A stretch of DNA of 64,000 nucleotides from Microplitis mediator (lineage: Eukaryota; Arthropoda; Insecta; Hymenoptera; Braconidae), in assembly GCF_029852145.1 (NCBI RefSeq), contig NC_079972.1, positions 6,211,795 to 6,275,794 on the forward strand. Reading direction: 5' to 3'. Under the pieces are notes generated by a model, which was not told where the DNA came from, ran no database searches, and saw only the letters and a program-made list of their open reading frames with translations. This document shows positions 43,770 through 56,684 of this stretch, piece after piece; the stretch's first letter is position 1; each line of letters starts with the position of its first letter. Both the position numbers and the translations under genes were made by a program.

Positions 43770-46394
43770 GAAATTATATAGATCCTCTCTTACTCTAGAA
43801 AATATGTACAATATACCCACCAGCTACATTTTCATTATTGGTACTTATGATTGTTCATAAACTAACCACAGAATTCTCTACATGTGAGAGAGAAAGAAAA
43901 TTTGGAAAATTTAATTGCATGCATTTGTTCGGTATAACTTTATTGGAATCTTGATTAAACATTTTACCCTACAACCAACTACTTTTCATAATTTATATAA
44001 CTTTACAGTAAAACATAAAAACCTTAATATCTCCAAAGAATTCGCTATGACTTGCAGAAATGTGAAAAAAAAATCACGTCATTTTTTTTTTTTTTTTTTT
44101 ATAACTTCTCATTTCATGAGTGTAAAAAAAATCATTTGATTTACTACATTGCAGAAAAGTTCTTGGTAAGCAATAAAAAAGTTTAAATGACAAAAAAACA
44201 AAAAATCAGATTAATATACAGAGATCTAGGAAAAATATCCCAGGAGTCCTACTAATTCATCCTGAACAAATCCACGTAAATCTCTAAGGAACACTAAAAT
44301 GAAAAATCAATATTACACGAAAGGGTTGATAGCTAAAAAAAAATATACTGTGTTGACATTTTCTAATATAACACGGAATCAAAGCGGATTTAAAGAGATC
44401 TAGATTAAATGATGATAACTAATAAGACAGAAAAGTGTATTTATTTTTTTTTAACTAAGTTATAAACAAAAACTGATTGGCCACAAACAAGATTGTACCA
44501 TAGACTTAATGACTCGAAATATTTTAAGTATTTGTGTAATGTACGTTTATGTATACATAAATGTGGGTGTACGTATATGAAAATACCGAGAGATTCTTGA
44601 ATTCTCTGAACTATAAGCGGATTCAGTCGACAACGAGCTACAGTCATTCGCGTCCGGGGGCGGTTGGTCCATTTCACCCCGATCAATACACAACACTCCA
44701 CTTTCTATCTTTCTCACTCACTTACTCACTCACTCACCCACTCATTCCCTCACTTATTCTCTTTATTGCTCTTGCAAACCTTCTGTTATCTATTTTCTCT
44801 AAGAACACACTGACATTGACTACAGCTAATAGCAAAATAAACGGACATAGTGTTCAAAAATAGTTTAAATCTCATTCAATGTGATTGTTTTTAATTTATT
44901 TAGGAGTTACTAATATTATTTTATTGTTGTTGTTGCTGATAAGTTTTTCTTTTATCGTGTAGTATATTAGCAAACTTTTTTTTTTACTTTTTTTTTTTTT
45001 TACATCACTTGAAATTTTGTGTTACTTTTTGAAATTCTTCTTTTAAATAATTTTTAACTTTGAAAATCATATAAATATATATAATGTTGGTACGAACTAT
45101 TCGACACTCATCATCTTGGCCTTTGGAAAATTCACTTGATTCTAAAAAGATAAAATTACCATCGTCTAGGACACAACAATTTTTTGAAGGTGACCTTGTT
45201 GTCTTTTAACCTTTTGAAAAGCATCCATTGTTCATTTGATGTGAATAAAAAAACTTTTGACATTTTTACACATCACTAACTTTGAATTTTCATAATAAAA
45301 AATAAAGTTTCATCAACTTTTTATACTATGTTTTAAATATTATTTTATTAACTTTTTTTTAAATTAATATATTTTTAAAATAATTACCTCTTAATAGATG
45401 CTGTTAAATTTTTTTTCGATTGTCAAGCACTATTGTTATGGAAATTTAATAAAATTTATGAATTTTATATGAATATCACATAATTTAAAAAATTAAAGCA
45501 TAATCTTTAATGAAAATCTAATGAAACTATTTAAAAATATATGTTCTTTGTGATCAATCAAGATATTGACATGGATTTTAATTCAAAAAGTCAGCTTTGA
45601 AATTAATATTATTTAAAATTAATTGGCTTTCGGATAATAAAAAAAAAAAAAAAAAATAAACCATTATTGAAATAAAATACATTGGGATTTTAATTTTTAT
45701 GAAATTTATGTCTTGGAAATTTAAAGTAATATAAAAATAAAGTATATATATATAAGTTTATTTATAATGATATATGTATAAATATATATTTATGGCTGAT
45801 TTGAATTTGTCAATATTTTAAAGTAATTTGCTTTAAATTTAAAGTAAAATTATTAATGTAAATAATTTATTTGTTTTTCAAAATTTTTTCAATTCAGGAA
45901 AATAAATTATCACGAAATATAAAGTAGTACGTCTTGTCTTTTAAATGTAATCAGAGAAAATGAAGAAAGGAAATTGCACGGCGTACCATACTATGAAAAG
46001 CTTTATTGGTACTACTACTATAGTCCAGGTATATTTGCGTCTTCCGTACGAAAGTCCATAAAAGTACAGTCGATTCTAGGCCAACCTGGGATAATCCCAC
46101 CTCGACCTCTCACACTAAATGACATCAGAGATATCAAAACCCCAAGCTTCTATTATAATTAATTTTTATTTATATTTTTCACCAAGTTTTTATTAAGCTT
46201 ATAAACAATTAATAAGTCTAATTTTCGTTTTATTTTCTCAAATTTCTTTTAAATTTTTATTATTTTCTTTAGTTTCAACGAAGGCCTTGGCCGGAGCTAA
46301 AAGTCTTGGTGGATTTCTCTACAGTGCTGTTAACAAAGCTGGCAAAACGGTAGTTGAAGCAAGTGCTAAAATCAAGAAAACTGTTGAGGAAAAT
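37588..46394 (+). CDS. Sap47: Sap47 (synapse-associated protein of 47 kDa), first four coding exons; 3' partial
   Basis: Exons 37588-37697, 42331-42555, 42726-42811 and 46273-46394 join in phases 2, 2 and 1 and end in phase 0 at a GTAAGT donor. The protein starts MFSGLTNQVSNWMGKKGEDG, typical of the Sap47/SYAP1 family, followed by an acidic Ser/Pro/Thr-rich linker with SPTKGSKMEMLAGVKSQMSG and WLSGGIPG. The fourth exon encodes VSTKALAGAKSLGGFLYSAV and NKAGKTVVEASAKIKKTVEE, the conserved amphipathic segment just before the BSD domain. The BSD domain itself and the stop codon are not in the window, so the gene continues past 64000. Sap47 is an abundant presynaptic vesicle-associated protein in insects, implicated in synaptic plasticity. 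Introns 1 (4.6 kb) and 4 (at least 17.6 kb) are long. Exons 2 and 3 repeat an SGGIPG/ATGGADSGP low-complexity style and are likely disordered. Confidence 0.88.
39625..39920. mobile_element. MITE with GGGTGTG(C)GAA ends, about 295 bp
   Basis: It starts TTAGGGGTGTGTGAATCGAA and ends AATTTTTCGCACATCCTTAA, an imperfect inverted pair. The interior is built of AATTCGAATTATTCG-type words on both strands, so most of it can fold back. Confidence 0.7.
40709..40864. mobile_element. Palindromic MITE, copy 2 of 2 (about 156 bp)
   Basis: The same element as at 16287-16444: TAAGGTGAGAGACCCAGTAC, TGATCAGAGAACTAGTACC, a central ATATACAAATACATG, and ACTAGTTCCCTGATCGGGTA plus TTACCTTATA at the right. A TACACTGAGAAAAATAT motif lies just outside at 40685. 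Confidence 0.85.
43698..43761. repeat. (TA)n microsatellite, about 32 units
   Basis: Uninterrupted TA run inside Sap47 intron 3. Confidence 0.97.
44712..44755. repeat. (TCAC)n-type imperfect microsatellite
   Basis: TCTCACTCACTTACTCACTC and similar text, imperfect tetranucleotide repeats. Confidence 0.7.
45955..46162 (+). CDS. Candidate alternative last exon of Sap47 (68 codons)
   Basis: After an acceptor (GTCTTTTAAATGTAATCAG) an open frame runs from A45955 to a TAA ending at 46162, reading ENEERKLHGVPYYEKLYWYY, YYSPGIFASSVRKSI, KVQSILGQPGIIPPRPLTL and NDIRDIKTPSFYYN. GC content is markedly higher than in the surrounding intron, and the peptide has coding-like composition. It needs two bases from the previous exon. 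Sap47 exons 1 and 2 both end in phase 2 with AG, so either would join as AGA (Arg) in frame. It lies only 110 bp before exon 4. I do not recognise the peptide. It could also be a decayed gene fragment, and no poly(A) site was confirmed. Confidence 0.35.
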
Positions 46395-46899
46395 GTAAGT
46401 TCACTTTTTTTATTTTAAAATAATATTTTATTTTTATAAAAAGAGAAAACAAAAAAAAGTATTCGTTCAATTAAGCATTGACTAGTTTTACTTGTTTATT
46501 TCCTCGTCTCATCTCGGATATTATTAGCAATTATTTTTTTTTCGATACATTTTTTTATTTTATTATAAAAGTAAAAAAACAAATAAATGAAAATTTATTA
46601 ATGCACCGATGCTTCAGTGCAGTCATTTGAATTTTTGATTTTATATAAAATGTAGGTTATAGAAAAGACTTATAGCCCAAATATTTATTTATTCATGAGA
46701 GTATATCTACATTTACTAGTCATTTATACATAGATATATTGATATTTATATAAATGACAAATCACAAGCTCGTATGAATATTGACGAGTCAAGTTGGTCA
46801 TCTGTTAACAAGCTTTTGCGCTCAGGTTTCAAGTTCCGAATATCGATGACTCGTTGAATTTGTCTAAAAGTAGTATCTGAGGTAAACTGTTTTACATTA

Positions 46900-47075
46900 A
46901 CGGCTTGTCAAACTCACTAGTATGCCCTTATCATGTGTACGTGTGTGAGACACGTTCGAGTCTTTAGATCTGATATAATAAGGACTACTCAGCAAAGAGT
47001 ACGAGTCTATATAAAAGAGAGTAGTAGTCTAGTCAAGTAGAATGAACATATCAATAGTCAGTCAGTTCAAACATT
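46900..47075 (+). promoter_or_regulatory. TATA-containing promoter-like island in Sap47 intron 4
   Basis: TATATAAAAG at 47008-47017 is a textbook TATA box in GC-elevated context. AGTCAAG lies about 25 bp downstream and two TCAGTC words follow at about 47056. No convincing downstream ORF, so a non-coding transcript or a short Sap47 isoform start is possible. Confidence 0.3.
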
Positions 47076-48255
47076 TAAATCTCTTTTAATGTTTGAACGC
47101 AGTTTATTTTTATAATAAAATTTATTTATTTTATTTTATTTTATTATAAATTATTAAATATTTATAATAATTTACATGCAATCGATTATTGGAAACGATA
47201 ATAATTTAAAATTTATATTGAAGAGACAAAAAATTTTAATACTATAATAATTTATTATTTTTAAATTAAAATCATTTAAACTTTTATAAATTTTAATTTA
47301 TACTTTAATATTGACAACATTTAATGTTTATTTCAATTGCTCTCAAAAAAATTTGACTTTTAAATTTTTACCCAACAGTATATTTGATTTTTTTATTTTT
47401 TCCATTAAAATTACCAATTTCACTGTGACTCTATCAATATAAAAAGTAATTACAATATGATGATACAAAAAATAAATAGCAGCATAAAAATGCACGACCG
47501 CGTTGCAATTACAAACATAAAAAAAAACATGTACTTATTGACGTTACTTATAAATGAATCCAACATACATCTGAGTGTCTCGAGATATTTGTCTAAAGCC
47601 TCTATGGGTCTTGTCATGTTAACAAAGATAAACGTCAAAGACATATAAAAAAAAAAAAAAAATAGAGAAGAAAATGCCAGGGAAAATAGTACTACATGTC
47701 AGTATATTAATATTAGTATATATTAAAATGAAAAGAGAAAAATAAAGTCTTTACATAGGTCTTAGAAATATAATGTAGCAAAGAAGAATATGGGTTTGCA
47801 CCACACCGTATTGATCCATCAGAGACGCTACCCTCACAACACGGACACACCTTCAAATACTCAACGCGCTGTGTAGTGTCTTGTTATGTTATCGTACCTT
47901 TGAATGGTTATACATCCGTTGTATTGTTTTGAAACCAAGGATACAACCCTAAGTATTTAGGCTGCGGTTTTTAGTCCATACCACTATCTCCAAGCTCTAT
48001 GGCTCTAATGGTAGCATAAAATATATTATATATGGCATATTATCGATGAAAGTTTGACAATACAATACAAAAGCCATATTACAGCCCCTATACCACAATA
48101 ATTTCATGATGAATCGATTGCCCAAGCCTTGAACTTTACAATAGTATCTCTCTGTCACATCCAATTGTCACGTTTTGGGTGAATCGGTCAATCGAATAAA
48201 TTTATTTTCCGCTTTATATCTAATACTAAATTTCTTTATATTATTACTTCATTTT

Positions 48256-48830
48256 TGTTAACTTCCCGCTAAGAAAATGGAAGATTTTCAAAAAATTTGG
48301 GAAGTTATTGTTTTCACCCTGATTTTCGAAAATCGAGTTTTCATCAGTTTTCAACGTTTTGAGGTCCTAAAAAGCTATTCTGACTATTTTCAGAATGGTG
48401 TCCGAGTGTGTGTGCGTGTGTGTGTGTATGTGTAAACTCTCTATAACTTTTTAACTAATCAACCAATTTGAATGGTTTCGGCGGCAACCGAAGGAGCAAG
48501 GAGCTTGTCGGCCATCACCTTTCCTGTAAATTTTATATTAATCGATCAAATAGACTCTGAGATTTATAAAAAAAAAAAAAATTTTCTTTTAATCTCTTTA
48601 AAATTTCTTATAAAAAACTCGATTGATCGATTCCATAATTTAATCAGCACTAAAACTCAATACAACGCGTCGATTGCCGTATAAGTCGTCTTAATTAGAT
48701 GATTCGTTTAAGAGATATCGTAAGGGAGAAAAATGGTAAAAAACGATGTTTTACAAATATCTTTGAAACGACGGAACCAAACGATTCCAAACTCTAGTCA
48801 GCTCTAGAAGTCAATGAAACGCTTCTATTG
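48256..48830 (-). repeat. Family A dispersed repeat, partial, reverse orientation
   Basis: It starts ACTTCCCGCTAAGAAAATGG and GGGAAGTTATTGTTTTCACC, then TGTGTGTGCG-type microsatellite, AACGCGTCGATTGCCG and a GGAGAAAAATGGTAAAAAAC block. It stops before the AACATTTTATGTT segment of the full copies. Confidence 0.75.
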
Positions 48831-48962
48831 CCAGATAAATTTTTAGTAATAATTACAGTATATTATGGGAATGGTTCTCATAACGTATAGTAACCGGTTT
48901 TTTGGAAATATCGATTATAAGAACGGCACCTATATAAATTATGGTAACCATTCCTATCTATA

Positions 48963-49280
48963 TACACAAAGAAAAATGGAGATAAAAAATCTACGAATTT
49001 TTATAATGCTGACCAAACTTGAAACAGGAAGTTGAGTCGTTAAAAAATTATTATGCTGCACTACAAAAAATGTTAGACATTTAAAACTTATTGATACATT
49101 GTAATGAAAATTATTCATCTAAAATAGAAATCATACTAGAGAATAACAAAATTTTAGAGGCTCACAATAATAATTATAGTGCAGCATAATAATTTTTTGG
49201 TGACTCAACTTCTTGTTTTAAGTTTGGTCGACAGCATAATAAAAATTCGTTGAAATTTTTCCTTGAAATTTTGAGTGTAT
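48963..49280. mobile_element. TA-flanked fold-back MITE, about 315 bp
   Basis: It starts TACACAAAGAAAAATGGAGA and AATTTTTATAATGCTGACCA, mirrored by TGGTCGACAGCATAATAAAA and AATTTTGAGTGTA. Inner arms pair GGAAGTTGAGTCGTTAAAAA and TATTATGCTGCAC with GTGCAGCATAATAATTTTTT and ACTCAACTTC. Confidence 0.8.
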
Positions 49281-51989
49281 AGCCCATTACTCCTAGTAGT
49301 TATTACCATAACTTTAGGGGTTGATATTTTATAAACGTACTAAGAATGGTTACCCTAATTTTCTCTTAGTGTATTTGACAAATTATCATATATTACGGCA
49401 AAATTTTATGAAAATTCCATTCTGAGGAAAAATGTAAAAGTTAGAATTCTATGAAATCTTTTAAAATTTCAACTTCGTCAATATTTATAATTATTGTTAT
49501 TTTTTAATTATTTAAAAATATAAAATTTGTTTTTTATTTATGCTAAACATTTATTTGATTTAAAATTACTTTTATGCATAAAGTTTGTGTTTAGAATTTG
49601 TAAGCACATATATTTACACATCACAGATGTTGCGTGTAAACTTTTTGCATACTATTTCTCTCACAAATTTCACATAGACTGCGTACAAAATTATCTGTAG
49701 GCTTTTACACTCTACATATTCTTAGATGGCTTTAAAAACAAGTCGTTTCATAAATTTTTAGTTATAAGCTATAACTTGTAACCAAAAAATTATTGTTTTT
49801 TATATTGAAGATTATATTAATTTTTTAATTTAAAATTTCGTGTATGCTTCATACAATTTATCGCCGTATATTTTTTTTTCCAGTGTTGTATATTTAATTT
49901 GAATTTAAGTTGATAATTCAAAATAAATGTTATCATTTAAACTTTTTCATTACATAAACATTGAGATATATTTGCTTTTATTAACTAAATATAATAATTT
50001 TAATGTACTCCTGAAATATTAGACTAGTAAATAATATTCTCAAATAATTTTTCAATTAATATTTTACTTTGTCATCTGGTAACTTTGTGATCTCAATGAG
50101 CTCGCGGCATACTAGCTTTCTCGTAGCAACATCACTGCGTGGATATCAACTATCAAGGTCTAATTATTTCTCAGCACCATTCCCTGGTTAGTTGGTTCTC
50201 TGATGGTCTATTAGACCATCGTTGCCGTACTGATGCTGTTACTGCTGCTCTGTAATTTAATTTATCAGTTAGATGTAATTCTCTATCGTTAACAACTTAC
50301 TTAATGTCAATCTAATACTTTAGGTATTAATACTACATAATCTACGAGATTTTATAAACAAATATTCACTATTTTTCTCATTTCAACTAAGATGAATTTT
50401 CTCTTGATTGATTTTATACAATAACTTTTATTTTTATCGACATCATTTTTTCATTTCTTCATGTTTTTTACTTGTTTCTTTTTTTTTTTTTTTTTTTTTT
50501 TCTTTTATAATAAAACTATATGGTCTTATATATCCATTAAATTTTATAAAGTATTCTTTCGAAAACTCTCGATATTGTACATGATATATTTATGTGTCTA
50601 GTACATTTAATTTAATAAAATAACATCACCCACAAAATAGTTAACAAGAAATTTATCAAAACTTTTAATAAACTTTTATCATCTTTTTGCGCCATTTTTA
50701 CTTTATATTTTACTTTAACTCTGTAGAGACTCTACTCAGCTTTTCTTTATACTTTGAACGTTTTCTTTTACTTGTGCTCTCATGAGACGTAAACACAATG
50801 ACGAAAAAAAATCAATAGCTAAAATATTAAAGAAAAAACACTCATTTGGTACTTTTCATTATGAGGACAATGAAATTGACACAGAAAATTGATAAATTGC
50901 GTTTTAAAATATACAATCAATTATTTCAATTCAACCAATCTTTTTTTTTTCACATTTTATTAGACTTTTTTTACTTCGCCATTCAGTCTTCAAATAAATT
51001 AATTGACCTAGTATGTGATAATTGGGGTTGAACGAAATTCTATCGACTCACTGAAAATAAAAAAAAAAATGAAAAAAAAAAGAAACATTCTTCAGTAATT
51101 GTTAATTCAGTACTTTTAATAATTAAATTTTAATCTTCAGACTAAAATTCTCTTAAGTCTTATGGTATAAATTATAACTAGTACTAAAATAATTTGCGTT
51201 AAAATTTTTTTAACATCTAAAGTAGATAGTAGTCAATCTTTTTTTTTTTGTATTTATTTATTTTTTTTTTTTTCAAGTAAATTAATGTTTATTTTTTCAT
51301 GTCTTACTCACTGCATGTAATAAATTTATTCAGGTAAACAACCAGGTAATATTTCAAAAAACTTCATCCATAAGTGATAAATTATTTTTAATTAATAAAA
51401 AATATTATTTTATTGAGATGCATGACTCATCATTTAATTTTCTTATTTTAAATAAATTATAATTAGTTATACATGTTTATTGCTATTATTTTAAACATCT
51501 TCGTTTAGCCACAATAATTAATTGCCTTTATTACCGTAATAAATGAAAGACAGTCGAGTAGTTGTGTGAAATACTAAACTTCCAACCGCGATAAATAAAC
51601 TTTATCCTTTCTCATGAACTTTACGCAATTGTTACGTATTAAAATTTTCGATGACTGAAAATAATTATATTTTATTTACAAATTACTTAGTCTGTGTCAA
51701 TTATCAAATAGATAATCCCGTTTTCTTTTCATATGCCAATTTAATTTATTTATATATTAATACCTTAACAATTTTGATAACTTGAAAATTAAAAAAATTC
51801 CAAAAGCATCGGTTCCTTAATTCAAAAGTTAAATTTTTAATAAATTATAAATTTATATTATAGATTTTAATAAATGATAATTCCTGTATTTTGCATTAAA
51901 TAAATTTTGACTAAATATAAATTTTTTAATTCTGTGAAATAAATTTATTTATTTCTGGTTTCACTTAAAAATATCGTGTTAAAAATTTC

Positions 51990-53000
51990 TATTGTTTTTT
52001 TTTTGCTCTCATCCTTTGAAAAGTTAGTGTATGGTAATAGTATTTTACACACCTAGGGAGGAAATTAGGACATTTCAAGTCACGTGTATAATTGCCTACC
52101 TGAGCCAAAGGTGAGGGTCGCAAACACACAGATTGGGACGTCCTACCTTTTTCCGTAGTGTGTATACGATTTTTCACCAGACCTGCATCTAAAAGTTTAA
52201 ATTTTTGACTCTTTTTGTAGAAAAAATATAAGAAAAGACTGACGTTCTTCCCTCAAAACAGGGCAGGAATGTAAACTTTCGACGCAGGTATGGTGAAAAA
52301 TAAATATTTTCAATACATAGGATTGAAACGTGGATTTGCGGTATGTTTGTTTTGGCGACACAAGTCTTGAGTTATGACACATTCTCATTGATAATGTAAC
52401 TCAACCTACGACGAGTGTTGACAATACAAGTATACCGGATTTTTCCTTTCAATCATACGCTTCGAACAATATTTTTTATTTCGACTGCGTTTAAAGTTCA
52501 ATTGAGAGAACTTTAATTAATTAAGAAAAGTTAATAAATTATTATTTTACTAAAACATAGAAAATTTTACAAAGAAATGATATCAAGTATTTGTGCAATA
52601 ACTAAAAAACAGATGATTTCCTGAAAATTGTACTTTAAAATATAAATTTTAATAAGACGCACAAGAATATTGCAACTTTTTGAATTTTTGATAGTTTGAA
52701 CCGACTTTTAAAAATTCATATTTTGAAGTGAAATATTCAGATCATTTCATTTATTTTATACTGGATTTGGGACACCCTCTATGTTGAAAACATTTGCCGT
52801 AGTAAGAAAAAAAAATTTGAAAAAAAGTAACAGTCGATTCTTTTAATATTTTGAAAGTTGTTTGAATTGTAAGGCGATTTCTTAAACTTTAGCTGAGCTC
52901 AAACTTCATGAATTTTTTTTTTTCTTTTCTATCCACTAACTCTTTGAAGAGTGAGAGCGCAAAAAAATCAAAATCTTTTTTAAGCCACTCTTGTAGATAT
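51990..53000. mobile_element. Fold-back element, family F copy 2, with an insert
   Basis: The left end TTTGCTCTCATCCTTTGAAA and the right end TTTGAAGAGTGAGAGCGCAA plus TTTAAGCCACTC match the ends at 26424-27230. The inner arm has ACATTTGCCGTAGTAAGAAA. After about 52025 the left arm is replaced by unrelated GC-elevated sequence to about 52440, containing a smaller fold-back (ATTTTTCACCAGACCTGC near 52169 and its mirror near 52284-52304). Confidence 0.6.
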
Positions 53001-53410
53001 TCACCTTTAATAAAAACCGTGGATAATTATTATTTAATCTTTTTATTGTATACAATTTCATTCAAAAAAAATTATCTCAATGCTAAAATTTTGTTAGCTT
53101 ATGTAATTATATTATTCGCATTACCTTAATAACTTATACTCAGATTTTATATTTAAATTCTTGGCTATTATGTTCTCGAGCAATAGTTAAACGTCGAATC
53201 TAGATAAAGACCTTTTTTTTTTAATTTCTTAAATACACATAAAATAAATAAAATATGAAGGACTTGGAGGCTTTTGAATGATAAATGGATGAAATCCATG
53301 ACAAATGAGAAAATCCCATAAGAGTTAGGGTGGGCTACCCTCAATTTATTTAACGATAGGCATTCTTTGATAGCGGGATTTAAATGTTGTTCATTGTATA
53401 GCTATAGTTA

Positions 53411-53560
53411 TGACGTCACATGTACTAGATATATCTAGGTCGGGACATAGACGCCGTCGACCCACATTTTGCTTTTGGCCTTCTCACCCTCATCCTCATC
53501 TTCTCCCACTGCAATCGACTTTTACACCCTCTCATACTTTCGATGCCTGTTCAGTCGTTG
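53411..53560 (+). promoter_or_regulatory. CRE palindrome and initiator-like island in Sap47 intron 4
   Basis: TGACGTCA at 53411-53418 is a perfect full CREB/ATF site. It is followed by a GC-elevated stretch and GTTCAGTCGTTGC at about 53548, an arthropod TCAGT initiator-like word. This could be an intronic enhancer or an internal promoter. No exon was recognised downstream. Confidence 0.35.
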
Positions 53561-54945
53561 CTTTTACCTAAACTTATGCGCTGAAGCGGCAATTTAAATC
53601 CACAACCATCAGCTTATTGAAATCCATTTTTTTTCTTCTTTTACTTTACTTATTCTCTTGTAATACACACTTTCTATGCAATCGATCTGTCTTGATGACG
53701 CCCCAATGTCAGGATTCAACGCGCATGACATTTCTATATTAATATTCGCACAGTCTGCATTACAAATTTCTGTTTCTGAGATAGATTTTTAAAAAATATA
53801 TAAATATATATAAACTCATACATATTTAATAAAGCTCATAATCTTTTGCGATATACATATATATTTTGTTGTACAAATTTTACTGATTAAATGCGTATAA
53901 CATTTGAATCTATAAAACTTATTTATTTAAATATTTGATTTAAAATTAAATTAAAATTATTTTCAATTTTTGATATTATTTAAAACTGTAAAATATTTTA
54001 AATAAATTATTCTACTAAACTTGTTATAAATATATAAAATAAAACGATTTTAAATTACTGCATTCAGTTCAACTCAAGCATCAATAATTTTTTTTGTAAT
54101 CGCTCCGTAAATTCAATTAAATCCAAACTATTCTAGATTTTTATTTTTATTTAAATAAAAAAATAACCTTTACAGAATTTCTTTTCATCTAAATCGCTTT
54201 AACATTATGTACATTTATCATCTGCTTTTAATCTTTACTAATATACTGATGAAAAGATTTGCTTGTATTAAATAAAAATTCGTTCATTTGTCATAAATTA
54301 TTTATTTACAGTAATTATTATGTAAATATTTATTTAAAATTGAGAAACAGTTAATAAAAATTTTTTTAATGAAATTAATTAATTTAATGAAATTTATCAA
54401 TTTCGTAAGAATAAATAAATTATTTTCTATAAAATAAATTGATGAGCCTCTATGATAATTGAGGTCAACAGTAAATATTCTTTAAAAATAAAAAAATATC
54501 CTTGTTGTCATTTATTAAATAAAAGACCATTTTAAATCATTAATTATTCTTCTGTCATTCATCAAATGCAAATCATATTATTATTTTAATAATATATATG
54601 TAGATGTACATATATTGTAATTTTATGTATAATAAAGCTGTGGCGCTTATGTAGTCGTTCATTTTATAAATATGAAAGGAAAATTTATTGAGACAAATAT
54701 TGTATTTAAACAACAAAATACTTTTTTAAAAGTAATCTACAGAATGAATTCCAAATAAATATATTTATTAAGACTTATTAAATCTTTTATCAGTTTAGAT
54801 AATATCCGTTATCATTTTTTTTTTTATTGAGCTTGTACAAAATTTGCTTATTATATAAAAATCTACCTTAAATACTTAACATATGATACATACACATATT
54901 ATACATTCATTACGTTTAATCCCATGACTTGATAACATTTTAAAG

Positions 54946-54972
54946 CTTCTTTTGGAAGAAAGTGTTCGAACG
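54946..54972 (+). other. Possible 27-nt microexon of Sap47
   Basis: AAAG, then CTTCTTTTGGAAGAAAGTG and TTCGAACG, then a good donor (GTGAGT). It is 27 nt, phase 0 at both ends, and would add LLLEESVRT after the KKTVEEN end of exon 4. The polypyrimidine tract is poor. Weak evidence. Confidence 0.15.
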
Positions 54973-55361
54973 GTGAGTTCTTTTTTTCATATCCATTTAT
55001 TATTTATTTATTTAAATTTTTTATCATTTATTTTCATAATTAATTCACTCAAAGTTTCATATACAAGGTATTAAAATTAAATACCAATAATAACTATAAA
55101 CTGGAACACCGAGAAAAAAAAGACTGTTAAGAAGTATATAATCTCTTCACTCAAAAATTATTTTAATTAATTGTAAATATTTTACTTTAAAAAAAATTAA
55201 TTTTTAGTGAGAAGAAAGCTTATACTTATCTTCACAATTACTAATTTTCACATAAATAAATAAATAAATAAATAAAGAAAGAATTATTTTTTATAACAAT
55301 ATCATAATTTTTAGTGTCAAGAAACTTTTTTGAAAAATAATGATAATTTATTGAGACAATA

Positions 55362-55650
55362 CACGGTGAAAAATCAGGGGTAAATTTGGAGTGAATACGG
55401 ATTTCATTTAAATCCAAATTCACTTTGTCACTCGGAGTTTCGGAGTTTAAAAAAATCACTCTGCATACGAAGAAGTTCTTTTTCAGCAGAGTGATTTTGG
55501 AGTGATGTGAATTTTCTTTCAATCCGCATCTACACCGATTGGGAGTTTTAATGTTGAAATAAATTTCGCTTTGGAGTGAATTTCATTCCGTGAGATGAAA
55601 TAAATAAAAAAAACATCCGCTCCGGATTTAATTTGCGTTCACGCCACAGA
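55362..55650. mobile_element. MITE related to the 8968-9789 element
   Basis: It starts TACACGGTGAAAAATCAGGG and shares CACTCGGAGTTTCGGAGTTT, CACTCTGCATACGA and GGAGTGATGTGAATTTT with the element in Rip11 intron 5. The right end is near 55650 (GCGTTCACGCCACAG) but not precisely set. Confidence 0.55.
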
Positions 55651-56299
55651 TTTTCATATGGTATATATTTTCTAAATGATCATCAATCAATTAAATTATT
55701 TAATCGAAAATATTTATCTTGTTAAAAGTATTTTTCATTCAGTGTAAATACCGAAAAAACTATCAAACATAGTTAATCATAACCATTACTTAAACGTATT
55801 ATTTTTCATTTTTTATCAGTAGTATAATTCACTTTACTCGAACACAATTTTTATGATGATATAAACTACTGTAGGATCGATTTTTAAATTTTAATTTATG
55901 TATATGCATGTATTTTGTCAGCTCCTTGCATTACGTATACTTTTTTTTATTATTCATAATATTATACTACATTGCCTTACAAGAGGTAATATTTATGAGG
56001 GAAAAAAGTATGGCTATATTTATCTTCATTGAAAAATATTAAAAATTATGAGGGTTCATGTAAAAATAATAACTTAAAAAAAAAAATTATTTTTAAATTT
56101 TGTGAAAATGATCCGTATTTATTTTTTTAAAAGCAAATATTAAAAATTGTCATTGAAGGTAAAAAAAAATTTTAACCACTAGACAGTTTATAACTAAAAT
56201 GACAATTAAAGTTAAAATTTATTTTACCTGTGAAAGTATGATTTGTCAAGATAAATCTGTAAGGAAAAAGCGTATATTAAATTGAAAAAATATAACAAA

Positions 56300-56580
56300 T
56301 AAGCTTAAGGGTCTTTCGGAAATAGAAAAAAAAATTCTCTATTGCTCCACTTTTTGTGAAGGTACAGCTGATATTACGTCAGAAGCGCGAACCTTCTCTC
56401 TTTAGTCTTCCTATACTACTCTCTCGCTGCACTTACCGGATCAATAAACTCACATCCGCAGAGTATAAGTCATGTTCTTCTACTACCACGTGCTACTACT
56501 GTACTCTACCTGACTTAACTTTTTTTTAAGAAGATTATTCGAGGCCAAGTACGAGTATCAATACATTGCTCCATATATGG
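56300..56580. other. GC-elevated patch with ATTACGTCAG and CACGTG
   Basis: A CRE-like ATTACGTCAG near 56374 and an E-box CACGTG near 56488 lie in sequence visibly less AT-rich than its flanks. The minus strand also has a good donor (CCG, then GTAAGTGCAG, near 56438). Function is unknown. Confidence 0.25.
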
Positions 56581-56684
56581 TTTTTTTTTTTTTTTTTTTT
56601 TTTTTATTGCATAAATAATAAATAACGTTACACCTTACGGAGCAAGAGAATTTTTTTCTTGGGCCAAGAAATTTTTTCTGTGTG

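Larger units (their letters stand above)
42812..46272 (+). other. Sap47 intron 3 (3.5 kb)
   Basis: It contains the (TA)n tract at 43698-43761, a (TCAC)n-like run at 44712-44755, several poly-T tracts, and the candidate alternative exon at 45955-46162. No transposon was identified. Confidence 0.55.

Noticed and set aside
47450..47648. Overlapping 63-64-aa ORFs on both strands
   Set aside because: Mirror-image open frames with no domain or splice context; coding evidence favours neither strand.
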